Source: Rotaria sordida
Taxonomy: Eukaryota > Rotifera > Eurotatoria > Philodinida > Philodinidae
Direction of reading: 5' to 3'
Assembly: GCA_905250125.1 (NCBI GenBank)
Contig: CAJNOL010000735.1
Span: 43,300-107,299, forward strand
DNA length: 64,000 bases
The translations under genes and the position numbers were made by a program. Below the pieces are notes generated by a model. That model did no database searches. It had not been told where the DNA came from and was given only the letters and a program-made list of their open reading frames with translations. Below, piece after piece: positions 24,601 to 36,506 of this stretch. Position 1 is the first letter of the stretch, and the number at the start of each line of letters is the position of its first letter.

Positions 24601-27600
24601 AATACCACCAGCACGTGTTGATAAAATAAAAACAAATATTTTTTCATCACTATTAAAACGTTCCATTAACATTTGTCTTTGTACAATTTGTGTTGTACCA
24701 TCTAATCGTACATATGTATAACCATGATAATTTAAAAATAATTCAAGTATATCAAGCATTTTTGTCATTTGTGTAAATATTAAACAACGATGTTTTTCAC
24801 GTTTTAATTGTGATAAAAGTATATCAAGTGTTTGTAATTTACCACAATCATATTGTATTAAACGTCGTTCAGGAAATTGTAAAAACATATTTTGTTTTAT
24901 TTGATTAATTGATGAAAGTACTTGAAAATCTGTTGATGATAATACTTCTATTAATGGTTTTTGTTGAATAATTTTATCTCGTCTATTAATACCATTGAGT
25001 TGACATAATTCAATAGGTGATGCAATTACTTTTGTTGTACACATAATAAATCTAGAAAGATTTTTTTTTTATAAATATAATAAATTCCTTTGTTTTGTCT
25101 TACTTACCGATCTAATATATCTTGAAAATCATTTAATATATCTTTATTTGATTTAATTAATTTTTGAAGTGTATTTGTTGTTGAAAAATAATCTTTAATT
25201 GTATTTAATTGTTTATGTACATCATGACATAATGTATATCCACTAAATGTTGTTCGTCTTTGATTATTACATGGACGCATAGCTAATTCAACTTGTGTTA
25301 AAACATCTGAACCATATAATGGTCGAGATTGACAACGATCTGTATTTAAACGACAAAGTAATTCATAACGAGATAAACGTTCACGTTGACGTTGTTTACA
25401 AATTTCAAACTAAAAACATTAGCAAAAAATAATATTTTCAAACTATTATAAAATCTTTCTAATATGGATAACATAGAGACCGCTTAATAGAACTTATTGA
25501 ATGCAAAATTCTCGGACCGTACTTTGATAATCTCAATGAAAGTCAATTATAAGGTTTTTACTCGCAAACGGAATATACGTAAGTTAGCAGAGACAGATTT
25601 ACGTACCGGCGAAGGTAGCGTCCTATATTAGAATCTTAACGGCACGCAATAGAACTTGATAGAAAAAATCTTCCTCTACTAGCCTACATAGATTTCGTTT
25701 TGCGGTTAAAAATCACTGTAACACCTACAATGAGTACCGAAATTATTCAATAGAATTTATGCTGTATTTTTTTTGCTGCCGTAAGCGTTAGAAAGAATCC
25801 AAATAGAGAAAATTGTTTCCAAAAGAAATATAATGAAGTAAAAATTATTATTAGATTCTCAAAAACAGAGATTCCAGAAAACGAAAAGACTAGCTTTTTT
25901 AGTATTTAGTAAGGTACATAGACAAAAAATGATTTTTCTATAGGAAATTTAAAAAAATCCAATTCAGACGCTTCAGTAAAATTGCTGTATCGCAGCCAAA
26001 AAACGTTGCAGACATCTCATTTTGTTCGTTCTACGTAGTCCGAACGAACTTATATATATCCTACTAGATACTAAAAATCTAGTCTTCTAGTTTTCTGGAA
26101 TTCCTGTTTTTGAAAACATGATAATAATTTTGACTTCATAATATTCCTTTTGAAAACAATTTTCTCTATTTGAATTCTTTCCAACAGTTACGCCAGCAGA
26201 AAAAAAATTTCAACATAAACCTTATTAAATAATTTTGGTACTCACTATATGTTCGTCTTTTCTAATCGGATAGTCGCGTCAAAGATACGAGATAGGTTTT
26301 TTTTGTATTCAGTGATCAATGCATTCTATAAATTTCTCATACGATTAAAGCATATCGAGTCCGGACCGGAAAGAAATTAAAAATATTTTCGGAGTTTGGC
26401 CCCCCCGCGCTGATATCTACCTGACGATCTCTACGGGGATGTGGCATTCCGCAGTCAGACTATCCCTAGATATTTCACAATATATCTAAAAATTGATGTA
26501 TTCAACTTACAAAAATATTTTCTGGTTGAAATTCATCATCAATAAAATCTGCTGGTGTAATCAATTTTATTGATTGACGATTACGTGTAACTAAAAATTT
26601 TGAAAAAAGAATTTTTATGATTGTAATAAAATTATAATGTTATTTTTTTTTTTATACTTCTAGTTTGTGTATTTGCTTGATACCATAATGAAGTATTTCT
26701 ATATCGTTCAATAATATCTGAAGTTAATTGTATAATTTGTCGATTATTATTATTATTATTATTATCATCAATATGATTAATTGAATCAAATATCATATCT
26801 CTTGTTGCTTGTAAAGTAAATTTAATACGAAAACAAAGAAATGTATCATTTGGTGGTAAATTAAAATTTAAATATGGATATTTTAAAGAAATTTCATCAA
26901 TTAATTTTGGTATTTCATAATTAATTATTTTTTTTTGTATTGTAAATGGTGATATAATTGGTCTTGATTCAAATAAATCTGGATGATTACAAACTTTTCT
27001 TAATTGCATAAGTATATTAATAACAGACATATAATGTCCTTGTTGTATAACATCACGTGTTGTTTTACATTGTATAAAATCATCATATAATTGTCGTTGT
27101 CGTTTTGATAAATCACACATAATAACATGTTCATGTTTTTTTGGCATTTGTTTTTCAACATCAATTTTTAAACGACGTAATATAAATGGACGTAAAACTT
27201 TATGTAAACGTTTAATTAATAAATCATTTGAATTCATTTGTCCTTGTTCAATCATTTCTGTTAATGGATTTGAAAACCATTCACGAAATTCTTGATGTGA
27301 TGAAAATAAATTTGGCATTAAAAAATGCATTAATGACCATAATTCCATTAATGAATTTTGTAATGGTGTACCTGTTAATAATAAACGACGTTGTGAATGA
27401 AAATTTAATAATGTTTGCCAACGTTGTGATTTAAAATTTTTTATATTTTGTGCTTCATCTAAGATTAAATATTTCCATTTTTTACGACGAAATGCTTTAG
27501 CATCTTGTAAAACAAGTTTATATGATGTTATACAAATATGAAATGCATTAACTTTTGTCCAACCTTGACGTTTTAATTGACGTTCTTTAACAGAACCATA

Positions 27601-30290
27601 ATAAGTTAAAATTTTAAATGATGGACACCATTTTTTAAATTCTAATTCCCAATTAAGCATAACACTTGTTGGAACAACAATTAAATGTGGACCCCAAACA
27701 CCTGTAAAGAAAATCAAATTTTAATTAAAGAGAGAAAAAAAATAATTAACTATAAATACCTTTTTCACATGCTAAATGAGCAAGTAAAGCAATTGTTTGG
27801 ATTGTTTTACCTAAAAGAATATGATAATGTACACTTTTTATAAAAATACGATCTATAAAACGAATGTTGAAACGTAGAGATAAAAATTTGAAATCCCTCC
27901 CCTACTCACAGGTTATGGTATATGCTAATCAAAGACCATCATAGATGTACTATCCATTTCGAAATATAATGTGTGGCACTGATTGGTTTTATTTTTGTAA
28001 TAACTTTTGATAGGAGCATCATAGAAATCTATGACTTTCACTACTTCAGAATGTATATCGAAATTTGATTGGTCCGTAATGGCAAATCAGATGAGATTTT
28101 CACAAAACGATATTCTGAAGTTATTTTTCTTTCGATCTACGCAAGGCTAACATTCGTTTTTTGTTCCATTCGAGAGTTATAAGACTTTCGATCTCAGTCA
28201 ATTAAACTGTGATCACCCAAAAAGTCATGTAGAGAGAAGTAATTCATCATACTGAGTTGTTTGTTTTTTTCAATTCGAAATGATCTGGTATTGTTATCTC
28301 AATATTTCTGAATTTCCATAATCAGCTTGACGGAGTCGACATTTCTGACATATTGAGATAACGGTGTCAGATTAGTTCGAACCAAAAAAAAAAAACAACT
28401 CAGCATGATGAATTACTTCTGTCTGCTGGTTTCTCGTGAATCTTTAACTTCATTCTTTTTTTGCTTGATATTAGAATAAATACTGGATTTTTAAAAGTTA
28501 CTGAATCTTATAAGAAAATAGTTTATAAGATTAAATTTTATCTAGAAATAACACATCTATATACTAGAAACAAACTTAAGTGGATATGTGAACAAGTTAT
28601 GATTTGACTGACATATCAACTTTTTTTATCATAACTTTATTGCAATATCTTCGATTGTTCAATGAAATTAAACTTTCAAATTTTTGGCTTAAAATTTTCA
28701 GAAACTTTAAAAAAAATTCTTTTCAATATAGCATCATAATATTTTTTTTTTATGAATATTGTGATAACATTAGGATAAAAAGTTGATGTATCCAACTGAA
28801 TCGTAAATTATATTTATATTCTAATGTTTAAAAACATTTTTTTTTTTTAATAATTCTTATGAAAGTTTTGTCTTCGATTTTTATTTACCTAAACCCATTT
28901 CATCAGCTAATATACAATTAAGTTTATTTTCATATAATGTGACAAGCCAATCTAAACCAACATGTTGATATTCTCTTAATGAATGTTTAATTAAAAATGG
29001 CACCGGTGTTTTAACTTCTGTTGTATTAAGTGTAAAACCTGTTGGTTGAAGTGCTTGTGCTGTTGTTGCTAAATCATTCATTTCTTTATTTTTTATTAAA
29101 TCATTTGCTAATTCTTCTTCATCATCATTTTCTTCTTCTTCTTCGTCTTCTACTTCTTCTTCTTCTTCTTCTTCTTCAGATAAATTATTTTTTTCATTAT
29201 CATTTTGTTTTATTTCAATAGGTATATTATTTTCTTTTTCACTTGATGAATTTGATAAATCAATACCATAATAACGTTTTAATAATGCATCAATAGATTC
29301 TTCTTTATCAGCTTCTAATTCTTTTATTTCATTAATAGCATAATCATCTTGTTCCTCTTGTTCTTCACGTTCAATTGTTTCTTCATTATCATCACCATTC
29401 ATATCTTCTGTTATATTAAAATCTTCATCATCATTATCATTATTATTTGTTTCTGTTTTTAATGATTTAATAAGCCAATCTGAATATTTTTCTGTTTGAT
29501 CAACAATAAAATTTAAATGTAAATCTAATTGATGTTTACGTAATTCTTGTATTCGTGTTTGTTCTTTATATTCAGCTATTTTATGCATATTTTTCCAAAA
29601 ACTCATTACTTCTTTACATACAAATAAAGCTTGTTTACGTAAACGTTTTATTTCATCACGTTGTTGTTGATTTTCAGCTTGATTTTTTTCACGAAAATAT
29701 TTTAATATAGCTAATGAAAGTTTTTTAGCCATCATTTGTTTCCAACGTTTTTCATGTGCAAAATCTTCAGCTAACCAACGCATTTCATCAAGTAAATAAT
29801 CCCAATGTGTTTTACGTTTTTTTGGTTCAATATATTTAACTAAACGTTGATTTGACCATTTACCATTTGTTTTTAATTCATCAATACGTTTTAATACATT
29901 ACTTTCATGTTTAACACGATCAACAGATAATTTATTTGGTAATTGTTTTAATGTTAATGATGTATTTATATCTTGTAAATTTTTTTCAACTTTTTCAATA
30001 AGATCTTGTTCAGCTTTTATAAAACGTTGTTCATCAATTGATAAATCAGTACGATCACGCATTTGTAAATCAATATATTCACGTACTAAAATACGATGTG
30101 ATTGAACAATATCATTTAAACATGAAAACATTGTTTGAAGATTTGTTGGTGATGATGAACGAATACGCTTTAACGGCGATTGTTCAATTAATGTATCATT
30201 TGAAGATATTATTGATGAACGACGTCGTTTACATGTATTAGATGTTATATCATCATCGATTGTTGCGGTGTTATTCACCGCTGAAGCCAT
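21525..30290 (-). CDS. SRCAP: SRCAP/Domino-type SWI2/SNF2 chromatin remodelling ATPase
   Basis: This is the catalytic subunit that exchanges H2A.Z into nucleosomes. Eight exons (30290-28889, 27810-27760, 27701-26658, 26590-26511, 25409-25108, 25051-24476, 24383-23912, 22676-21525) give 1692 residues in unbroken frame. An HSA domain is at about 160-230 ([20 protein letters not shown]), then acidic runs. The ATPase has [11 protein letters not shown] (459-470), [17 protein letters not shown] (about 563-580), [20 protein letters not shown], and the second RecA half with [30 protein letters not shown] and [27 protein letters not shown] marks the post-helicase segment. The C-terminus has a run of PPP-rich blocks, an acidic D run and poly-Q. 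Much shorter than vertebrate SRCAP: the insert between ATPase halves is only about 200-300 residues and I see no AT-hooks. Closest alternatives are p400 and fungal Swr1; DEAQ plus wording favours SRCAP. Three introns are swollen by fold-backs. Confidence 0.93.
22945..23628. repeat. Large fold-back element in SRCAP intron 7
   Basis: Arms of about 300 bp (22945-23245 and 23320-23628) enclose a loop of about 75 bp. Paired pieces: GGGCAGCTATTGACCAATCA with TGATTGATTAATAGCTG, GAGAAAATTGTTTTATTTCG with its inverse at 23495, and AATCGTGCTGAGTCGAGTAG with CTATTCGACTCAGCATGG. It fills over half of the 1235-bp intron. It shares wording with the element at 28060-28450 (TTTCGATCTATGCAAAG, and TGCTGAGT near the loop), so the two are one family. 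Confidence 0.88.
25733..26248. repeat. Fold-back element in SRCAP intron 4
   Basis: Arms of about 183 bp (25733-25915 and 26065-26248) around a 150-bp loop. Paired pieces: GAGTACCGAAATTATTCAAT with AAATAATTTTGGTACTC, AAATAGAGAAAATTGTTTCC with AAAACAATTTTCTCTATTT, and ATTCCAGAAAACGAAAAGAC with GTCTTCTAGTTTTCTGGAAT. The rest of the 1100-bp intron includes, at 26310-26480, a piece resembling the first 180 bp of the window, and a run of seven C at 26401-26407. Confidence 0.88.
28060..28455. repeat. Fold-back element in SRCAP intron 1
   Basis: The tightest arms are about 28205-28320 and 28330-28450 (GAGAGAAGTAATTCATCATA with TGATGAATTACTTCTGTCTG; TTGTTATCTCAATATTTCTG with ATTGAGATAACGGTG). The loop is under 20 bp, so a transcript could form a nearly continuous hairpin. 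Upstream sequence (28060-28200) resembles the left arm of the 22.9-23.6 kb element, suggesting a truncated relative of it. Confidence 0.75.
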
Positions 30291-33200
30291 CTAAAAAAAG
30301 AAACAATATATATATATATATATTAATTTAGAAATTTAAACACATGTACTCTATATATGCGCTTCTATTTTACCATTACAGAATGACATCGAGAACCTCT
30401 ATACAATGTATGCAATAGGATTGGTTTATTTGAAATGAAGAAAAAATAAATAAAGCGATAACTAGTGACATCTATGCTAAGATTGACTATTCAAGTATAA
30501 TCGAGATGCTTTTAATTGATTGAGATTGCCTAAATATAAAATAGTTTGATCTAGTTACATCAAAGAATGAAGACTAATTAATGGGGGGTGTTTCGAGTAG
30601 GGCACTGTGGACACCGGGACGAACGCGTTAGGTGGAAAATTAAAAGTATACTTTTCAATGATTTAAATAGGATAGTATATACTCTGACATATGGATTATC
30701 TAATGACATAAAAGTCTTTGTTCCTCTTGTTAACATTAGGCGGAAAATGTCATTAGTAAGAATTAAGAGCCATTTTTACTATGAACAAAAAAACTATCGA
30801 TTCTTAAAAAAAAAAGAAGCTTTTTCTTTTATTTACTTGGAGTTCGAAAAAAAGTCATTCTTCTTTAATAGCGAATGCTTTTACGGAAATATGTGTTTGC
30901 ATCGAAAACTACATCGAATGATGTATGGTGTATTAATCTTTTTATTAAAAAAAAAAGTTTTTGCATTTGACTTTTTCAGATTATATTGACATTTGAGAGG
31001 TGAAAAAACAATATTGAGCAGAAAATAATGTCTTTCTAAGTTAAACAATAACATGTCCACTTGGTCGGTGAAAACAATGCTCAGTGCGATCGGTTGAGGG
31101 GTTAACCCTTAATCTTGAAAAATTTTCATTTTTTTCCAGCGGAGTTGCATCATTTTGTTGTTTCTTTTATTCATCAATTTCCCAAAATAACAATACTCAA
31201 CTTTCTCAAAATTCGATCAGCTTCAGTAAAAAGTTTTTAATCCGTCTCTCGAGTGTTCGATTCCCGAATCCTGTTAGCCTGGAGGCACTCCTGGTAATTA
31301 ATAAATTTTTCTGCTTCAGCAACATATCCTAGATAATGTGGTAAGTTCAGGATACCCTGCTACCAGTATGTTACAGTGACCTTTGGATGCTTTAGTATCT
31401 CAGTGTACTTTATGATTTTTTAGCATTTGTCTACAAAATGCTTCTAAATGTGCAATCTACTAACTTGCAAACAAAAATTTTTTCCTACAATGTGAGACAT
31501 ATCCACCGTCTAGAAAATGGAAATTCAAGAGAGCCAAGTGAAATTCAGTGTTTGCAATATCCACATCGTTATTGTATGCACTTGAAAGTTTTGAAATCTA
31601 GAGAATTCAGGACGACAAAGTGAAATACACTTTTTAGAGCTCCTGAATTCGAATGGTATGAGTCAATCTTTGTAACTCTTCCAGTGAGGTCGTGTGTCAG
31701 TCGTTTGAGTCATCCTCTTTGTAAAATGCTTAGAGTTCCTAAGATTATAGTTGAGACTTGTTCATGTTGTTGTCAAATTGTTTAATCGTAGTCATGTTGA
31801 ACGCATAATCGGTTTTTAATTCAACAATGGATTCATACACACGTTTGGATTTGAGGTAGCAATATTTGAAGCCGATGGTGTCAGCCCTCCCCTCCAATCC
31901 ATAGTTTGTTCTAGAACCATTGAATTTGTAATAATTTTATAATTCTTTTGGAAATAAACATTCACTATCAATCCAAGTTTCTGTGTAACATTCGAAAGAA
32001 TCTTGCAAACGTGTTATATAATTGAACTATTTATATCAGAAACAGACATCAATGTTAGTTAAAGTTCCATTTGTTTGAACTAAAAGATGTACTAGTGTGG
32101 GTATGGACGTGATTGGCTGTTAGTTTCGAGTATGAATGTATCTAAAAAACGATCCATCCTACACACACCTAGATCTTCTTGTGAGGAAAAGTATTGATCT
32201 CGCAGGACACGATGCAAAGCCTTGATCTCTAAAAAGTAAGGTATCCTATTGAACCTTGTATGGTTCTAGATTTCAATACTGTTTTTTGAAGTTTTCGAAA
32301 TTCTCTCCAAAATAATCTCGAACTGAAAAAGTTTAGTATGACGCCTTGTTTTTTAGAGAATAGATTGAGCGTAGAAAGTCCGTCAGTCATACATTTATGA
32401 ACTTGATTATACATTGCTAAAATTTGTTGAGAAACCAGTTGAAAGGTTATAAGTCACATGATCGATAGCATTTTGTTTTGTTTGCTTGCAAAATTGAGGT
32501 GCTCAGTTTTTTTTCTGAACTACCTTTAGCAAGACAAGCGAAATGTTTCTTCTTCTCGGACTATTTTATAAATATGACGCAATTAATGAAATACTTGAGT
32601 TTTGTTCATTGCAGTGCAATCTCGAAAGAACTTGTCAGAAATAATTAGACTCATAAGCAAAGTTTTATTAAAGAAATGATCCAGGTTCCAAAGGGAGAGG
32701 GACCATCGTGAAGAAAAATGATTCTTTTGTTTGTGCGAAAATCTTTTCTCCATTCTTCTACACTAAATTTTTTTTTGCTAATAGGGGAAGAAGTCCAGCT
32801 TCCTCGGCCTCTTCTCTACGTTCTGGGAATAATATATTGCAGTTTTATGAACTTCTGTTTTTGTAGGTATTTCGATCGCTAAGATGGGAACTTATTAAGC
32901 AAAATTCCAGGTAGTGCAAGAACTACTTTTTACTTCTTCGTCTAATTTCCAAGTACTCCCTCGAGTACCTGTAAAGTATTGAATGCCGTGATATTTGAAG
33001 AGAAATTGTGTGTGATGTAGACTTTGCGTGTGCAAACATTTGGGCATGTATTTAGTAAAATTCAAGCAAATAACCAGATACTTGTAACAAGAACATCAAT
33101 ATGGGTAGCAATGTTGACAGAATTCTTTAAGCGTTTGCAATCATCAACAAGAATGGTTCACTAAGCCATTGATCAACAGGTCTTATCGACATGAATTACC

Positions 33201-35061
33201 ATTGATCAAGAAATTACATATATTGAACTCTAAAATTATTTCACATTTGTTCACAATGTATCGCTAATGTTGAAATATTCGTTTGAGAACAATGATGATG
33301 AAATTCGATGTCAGATCAGTTGTTGAGATCCTTACAACTTTTCTTTCGTTCCCAATTTAGATGAACACGAATGGTTCCTCTTTGTGCTAAGTAATATTGT
33401 TCATTAACTCGATTCATTACCCGAAGAGAAATGCAATTCAATAACTCTCAAAGATTTGACTAAATATGAATGAATGATAAGGACTCGATGTAGCACATCT
33501 GTTGAATAGATAAGAAAGGATGTATACATTAATCAATATCAGACCTTCCTTTGATGTCTTACATGACTAGATGAAAATACTGAAAGCAAAAAAGAGTTCT
33601 TGTAAGACGATATGCTCATCGATGAGTGACCTCTATCATTATGTTTATCATCAATCACGGCTACTTACACAATATTCGTCAAATGTTTTCATTGCATCAA
33701 AGAACAGAAATAATTCAAAGTCGATAGAAGCACGAAAAATCTCAAAAACTCTTCAAAGACAACAGATAAACGGCGATATCATTTTGTGATTGGTTCAAAA
33801 ACACATACAGATATTCGATTCGATAATGAAATTGATCTACGATCATCCAGCAATGTTAATGAAAAAAAAAATACGTTCTTTTCTTTTCCATAGAGACCTT
33901 GTAATTAAGACTGAAGCAAAATAAGGAACATTCGCCCCTAATTTTTGTTTGATCTTCCCTCAGTTGAAAGAAAGAGAATTTAAAATCATTAGAATAAGTC
34001 GAACATAGGTGCAGAGCAACCGAATTATTTCTATCGAAATAACAGATAGTTATAATTCTGATTTTATATTCTACAATTCATTTTGCTTAATGTTCATATC
34101 GAATTTATGTTTGATATTTTTCTTTTACAGAATATTTTTCAATTACCCGGACGAAGTACAGGTGAATTACTCATTCGATTCATCCTATCTCGATGAAGAT
34201 AGTAACAATCTGAGCATGCGATGGAAACTTCTTCATCTCAAAAGCATGAATCCCAATTAATTTAATTAACACAAAATATAGAATACCATATGGAATTGAA
34301 TTATTTATGAACGTACTTTTTACCTTTTCTGTCGTAGCAAGTCGATCAAGTAGTGCATGCTTCGCAAAGCGATGAATGATGACAGCACACAAGTAATGAT
34401 CTGAGAACAAAGTTATTTTACTTCTATAACAGGAAAAGAGTTCAAGTATGAACATCAATGTTTTGGCTATTCATTCAAGTTGATCGGAAGATTGGTTTAG
34501 TCCTATTTCAGATCAGATCTTCTATGCTAATACCATTTAAACTGATATTTAGAGATCTCGTATGTATCGATAGAAAATTTCATCAAAATTCATCACATCA
34601 AATCTGTAAGAAAAACGGGATTTAGTAGGTTTTTTTTCTCGTTCTCTTTCTTTGATTATTAGCTGTTTTTGTAACGCAATTTTCTTTTTTGACTAGAGAA
34701 AGAAAGAACGAGAGAAAGAATTCAGAACTTTGCAGACATTTTTTTCATTAGTCTGTCGACAACAGAGTTCATTATCAGGAGAAAGTATGTAAAACATAGG
34801 ATTCTTATTTTAACCTCTCGTGTAATTATGACAGATGTTTATGATGAGAAACGTTCTCGGCTTATTCTCCGACGATAGGAAGAAAAAATCTAAAGAGGAA
34901 AAAAAGAAAGTAAAAAAGAACGACCTAATATTCGCACGACACACTTGCGTCTGTACCCTTTCATCCCATGCAAATAGACATGACTTACAAGAAAATGTAG
35001 ATTAACATAAAAAGATTTTTAAATTACATTGATCTTGTTTAGATTCGATCTGTCAACAATT
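30291..35061. other. 4.8 kb intergenic region without a recognisable gene
   Basis: The SRCAP and nuclear-receptor starts diverge from this stretch, so both promoters should lie in it. No TATA or initiator could be picked with confidence. Open frames at 30588-30989 and 34009-34260 have no domain-like features and no good splice partners. A short dyad at about 34631-34725 pairs TTCTCGTTCTCTTTCTTTG with AGAAAGAAAGAACGAGAGAA. At 31240-31290 a GTTCGATTCCCGAATCC stretch resembles a tRNA B box, but no cloverleaf can be drawn. Confidence 0.5.
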
Positions 35062-36506
35062 ATGTACAATGAACTTGATGAAGCCACTTCAAAAACGAAG
35101 TTATCTCGCGTCTGTCAAGTTTGTAACTCGAATAAAGCTTCCACTAACTATGACGCCATCTGCTGTTTCCCTTGTAAAATGTTCTTTCGTCGTAATGCTG
35201 ATTTAGACATGGTAAAAGTCATGATTTGTTTTGTTTTTGTATCATATAGAATATCTCTATTCTTGATCAATAGAGTATTTATCAATGTAAACTTGGTGGA
35301 CAATGCGATGTAAATGCACACAGTCGACGAAGCTGTCGATCTTGTCGAATGAAAAAGTGTTTAGCCATTGGAATGAATAAGGAATTCTTTCGATCACCAC
35401 ATAGCTCGAAACATGTACGTCGGCAGCACGTCAATGACGTCATACAATTGCGAAATAAGGTCTATGCGCAAAAAAAAAATGAATCTCTTGCTTACTTGAA
35501 TAATCCTTTTTTTTTCTATGTAGATTCTCAGTCGAGCAACTATTCGACCATTGAATCTTCTTTCCAATGATCGATCATTATTGAACCTCGAACAATGGTC
35601 GCTCTTGTCCAATGTTCTTCATTGTTACGATGCTCATTGTCCGATTTCAGAGATTCAACGAAGTATGGCTGTCTACTCAATGTGTCCACCCAAACATCGT
35701 CTGAAAGTGGCTGCTAATAATCTGATGGTCACCATAAATTTGTTCTTCTCATCGGTCTGGTCATTTGTAGAAGCAGTACCTCATTTCGCTGAGTTACCAG
35801 GGACTGATCGTCGAAATCTCATTCAGCGAAATGTTCATCAGATGGGAGCACTGAATGGTGCGCACGTATGTCAAGAAGGCAAATTTCACGATGATCCCAC
35901 GAATCAAGGCGTGGCCATTGCAGAATATGGTGCATCATTGATAAACTACATGTTGAAAGCCATTGAATTGGGCAGTTCCGATCGAACCGTATCGAAATTA
36001 TTTCTACTCGTCATGAGCTTTTCAACTTGTTCCGACATGGTTCAACCACTTATTGATGACAATGGGCAATGGACAGGTATTCTTTGTTCTAGAGAATAGA
36101 ATTCAATTTCTCATCAATGGAACATAAAGGCTGAGAATGAAAACTCAAGAATTTTCAATGTTGAGCTGCAGTACTGTACTGCAACCTTTCATAATTGAAT
36201 CAGAAAAATAACAAGATCAAGTTTAATGTATTAATGACTTTGAATCAATCTATCCTCTCTTTAGATTATAGTCTTCTCTCCGATCCCATTCAAATATTCA
36301 ACATTCAAAATTTGTTTGTTGACATTATCTTCAAATACATGATATATCAATCTGGTTACACTCATGCATCTCTTCACTTTGCTCATCTGATTGTAAATGC
36401 TCTAAAACAAGGAGAATTTATACAAAAAGCGCAAATGAATCAAAATCATGATGTTATGGTACAAACGATCATTCATGGATTCGAACAATCTTTAATCATT
36501 CATTAA
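35062..36506 (+). CDS. Nuclear hormone receptor with divergent P-box
   Basis: A ligand-type nuclear receptor that should bind DNA as a transcription factor. Exons 35062-35211, 35274-35459, 35524-36076 and 36265-36506 encode 376 residues. Zinc finger 1 uses Cys18, 21, 35 and 38 (VCQVCNSNKASTNYDAICCF then PCKMFFRR). Finger 2 uses Cys55, 61, 71 and 74 (QCKLGGQCDV, SCRSCRMKKCLAIGM). The exon junction between the fingers is at residue 50/51. The P-box reads CFPCK where most receptors have CEGCK or CEGCG. The ligand-binding region (about 115-376) is helical, with SVWSFVEAVPHFAELPGTDR matching the helix 3-5 signature (F-x-x-LP-x-x-D). There is no clear AF-2 helix at the C-terminus. Which receptor subfamily it belongs to cannot be told; expanded, divergent receptors of this style are known in several invertebrates. 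Confidence 0.86.

Noticed and set aside
30588-30989. 133-codon frame in the SRCAP / nuclear receptor spacer
   Set aside because: Long K and F runs from A/T tracts, no recognisable motif.
31240-31310. tRNA-like B box (GTTCGATTCCCGAATCC)
   Set aside because: No A box at the right spacing and no cloverleaf or acceptor stem could be drawn.
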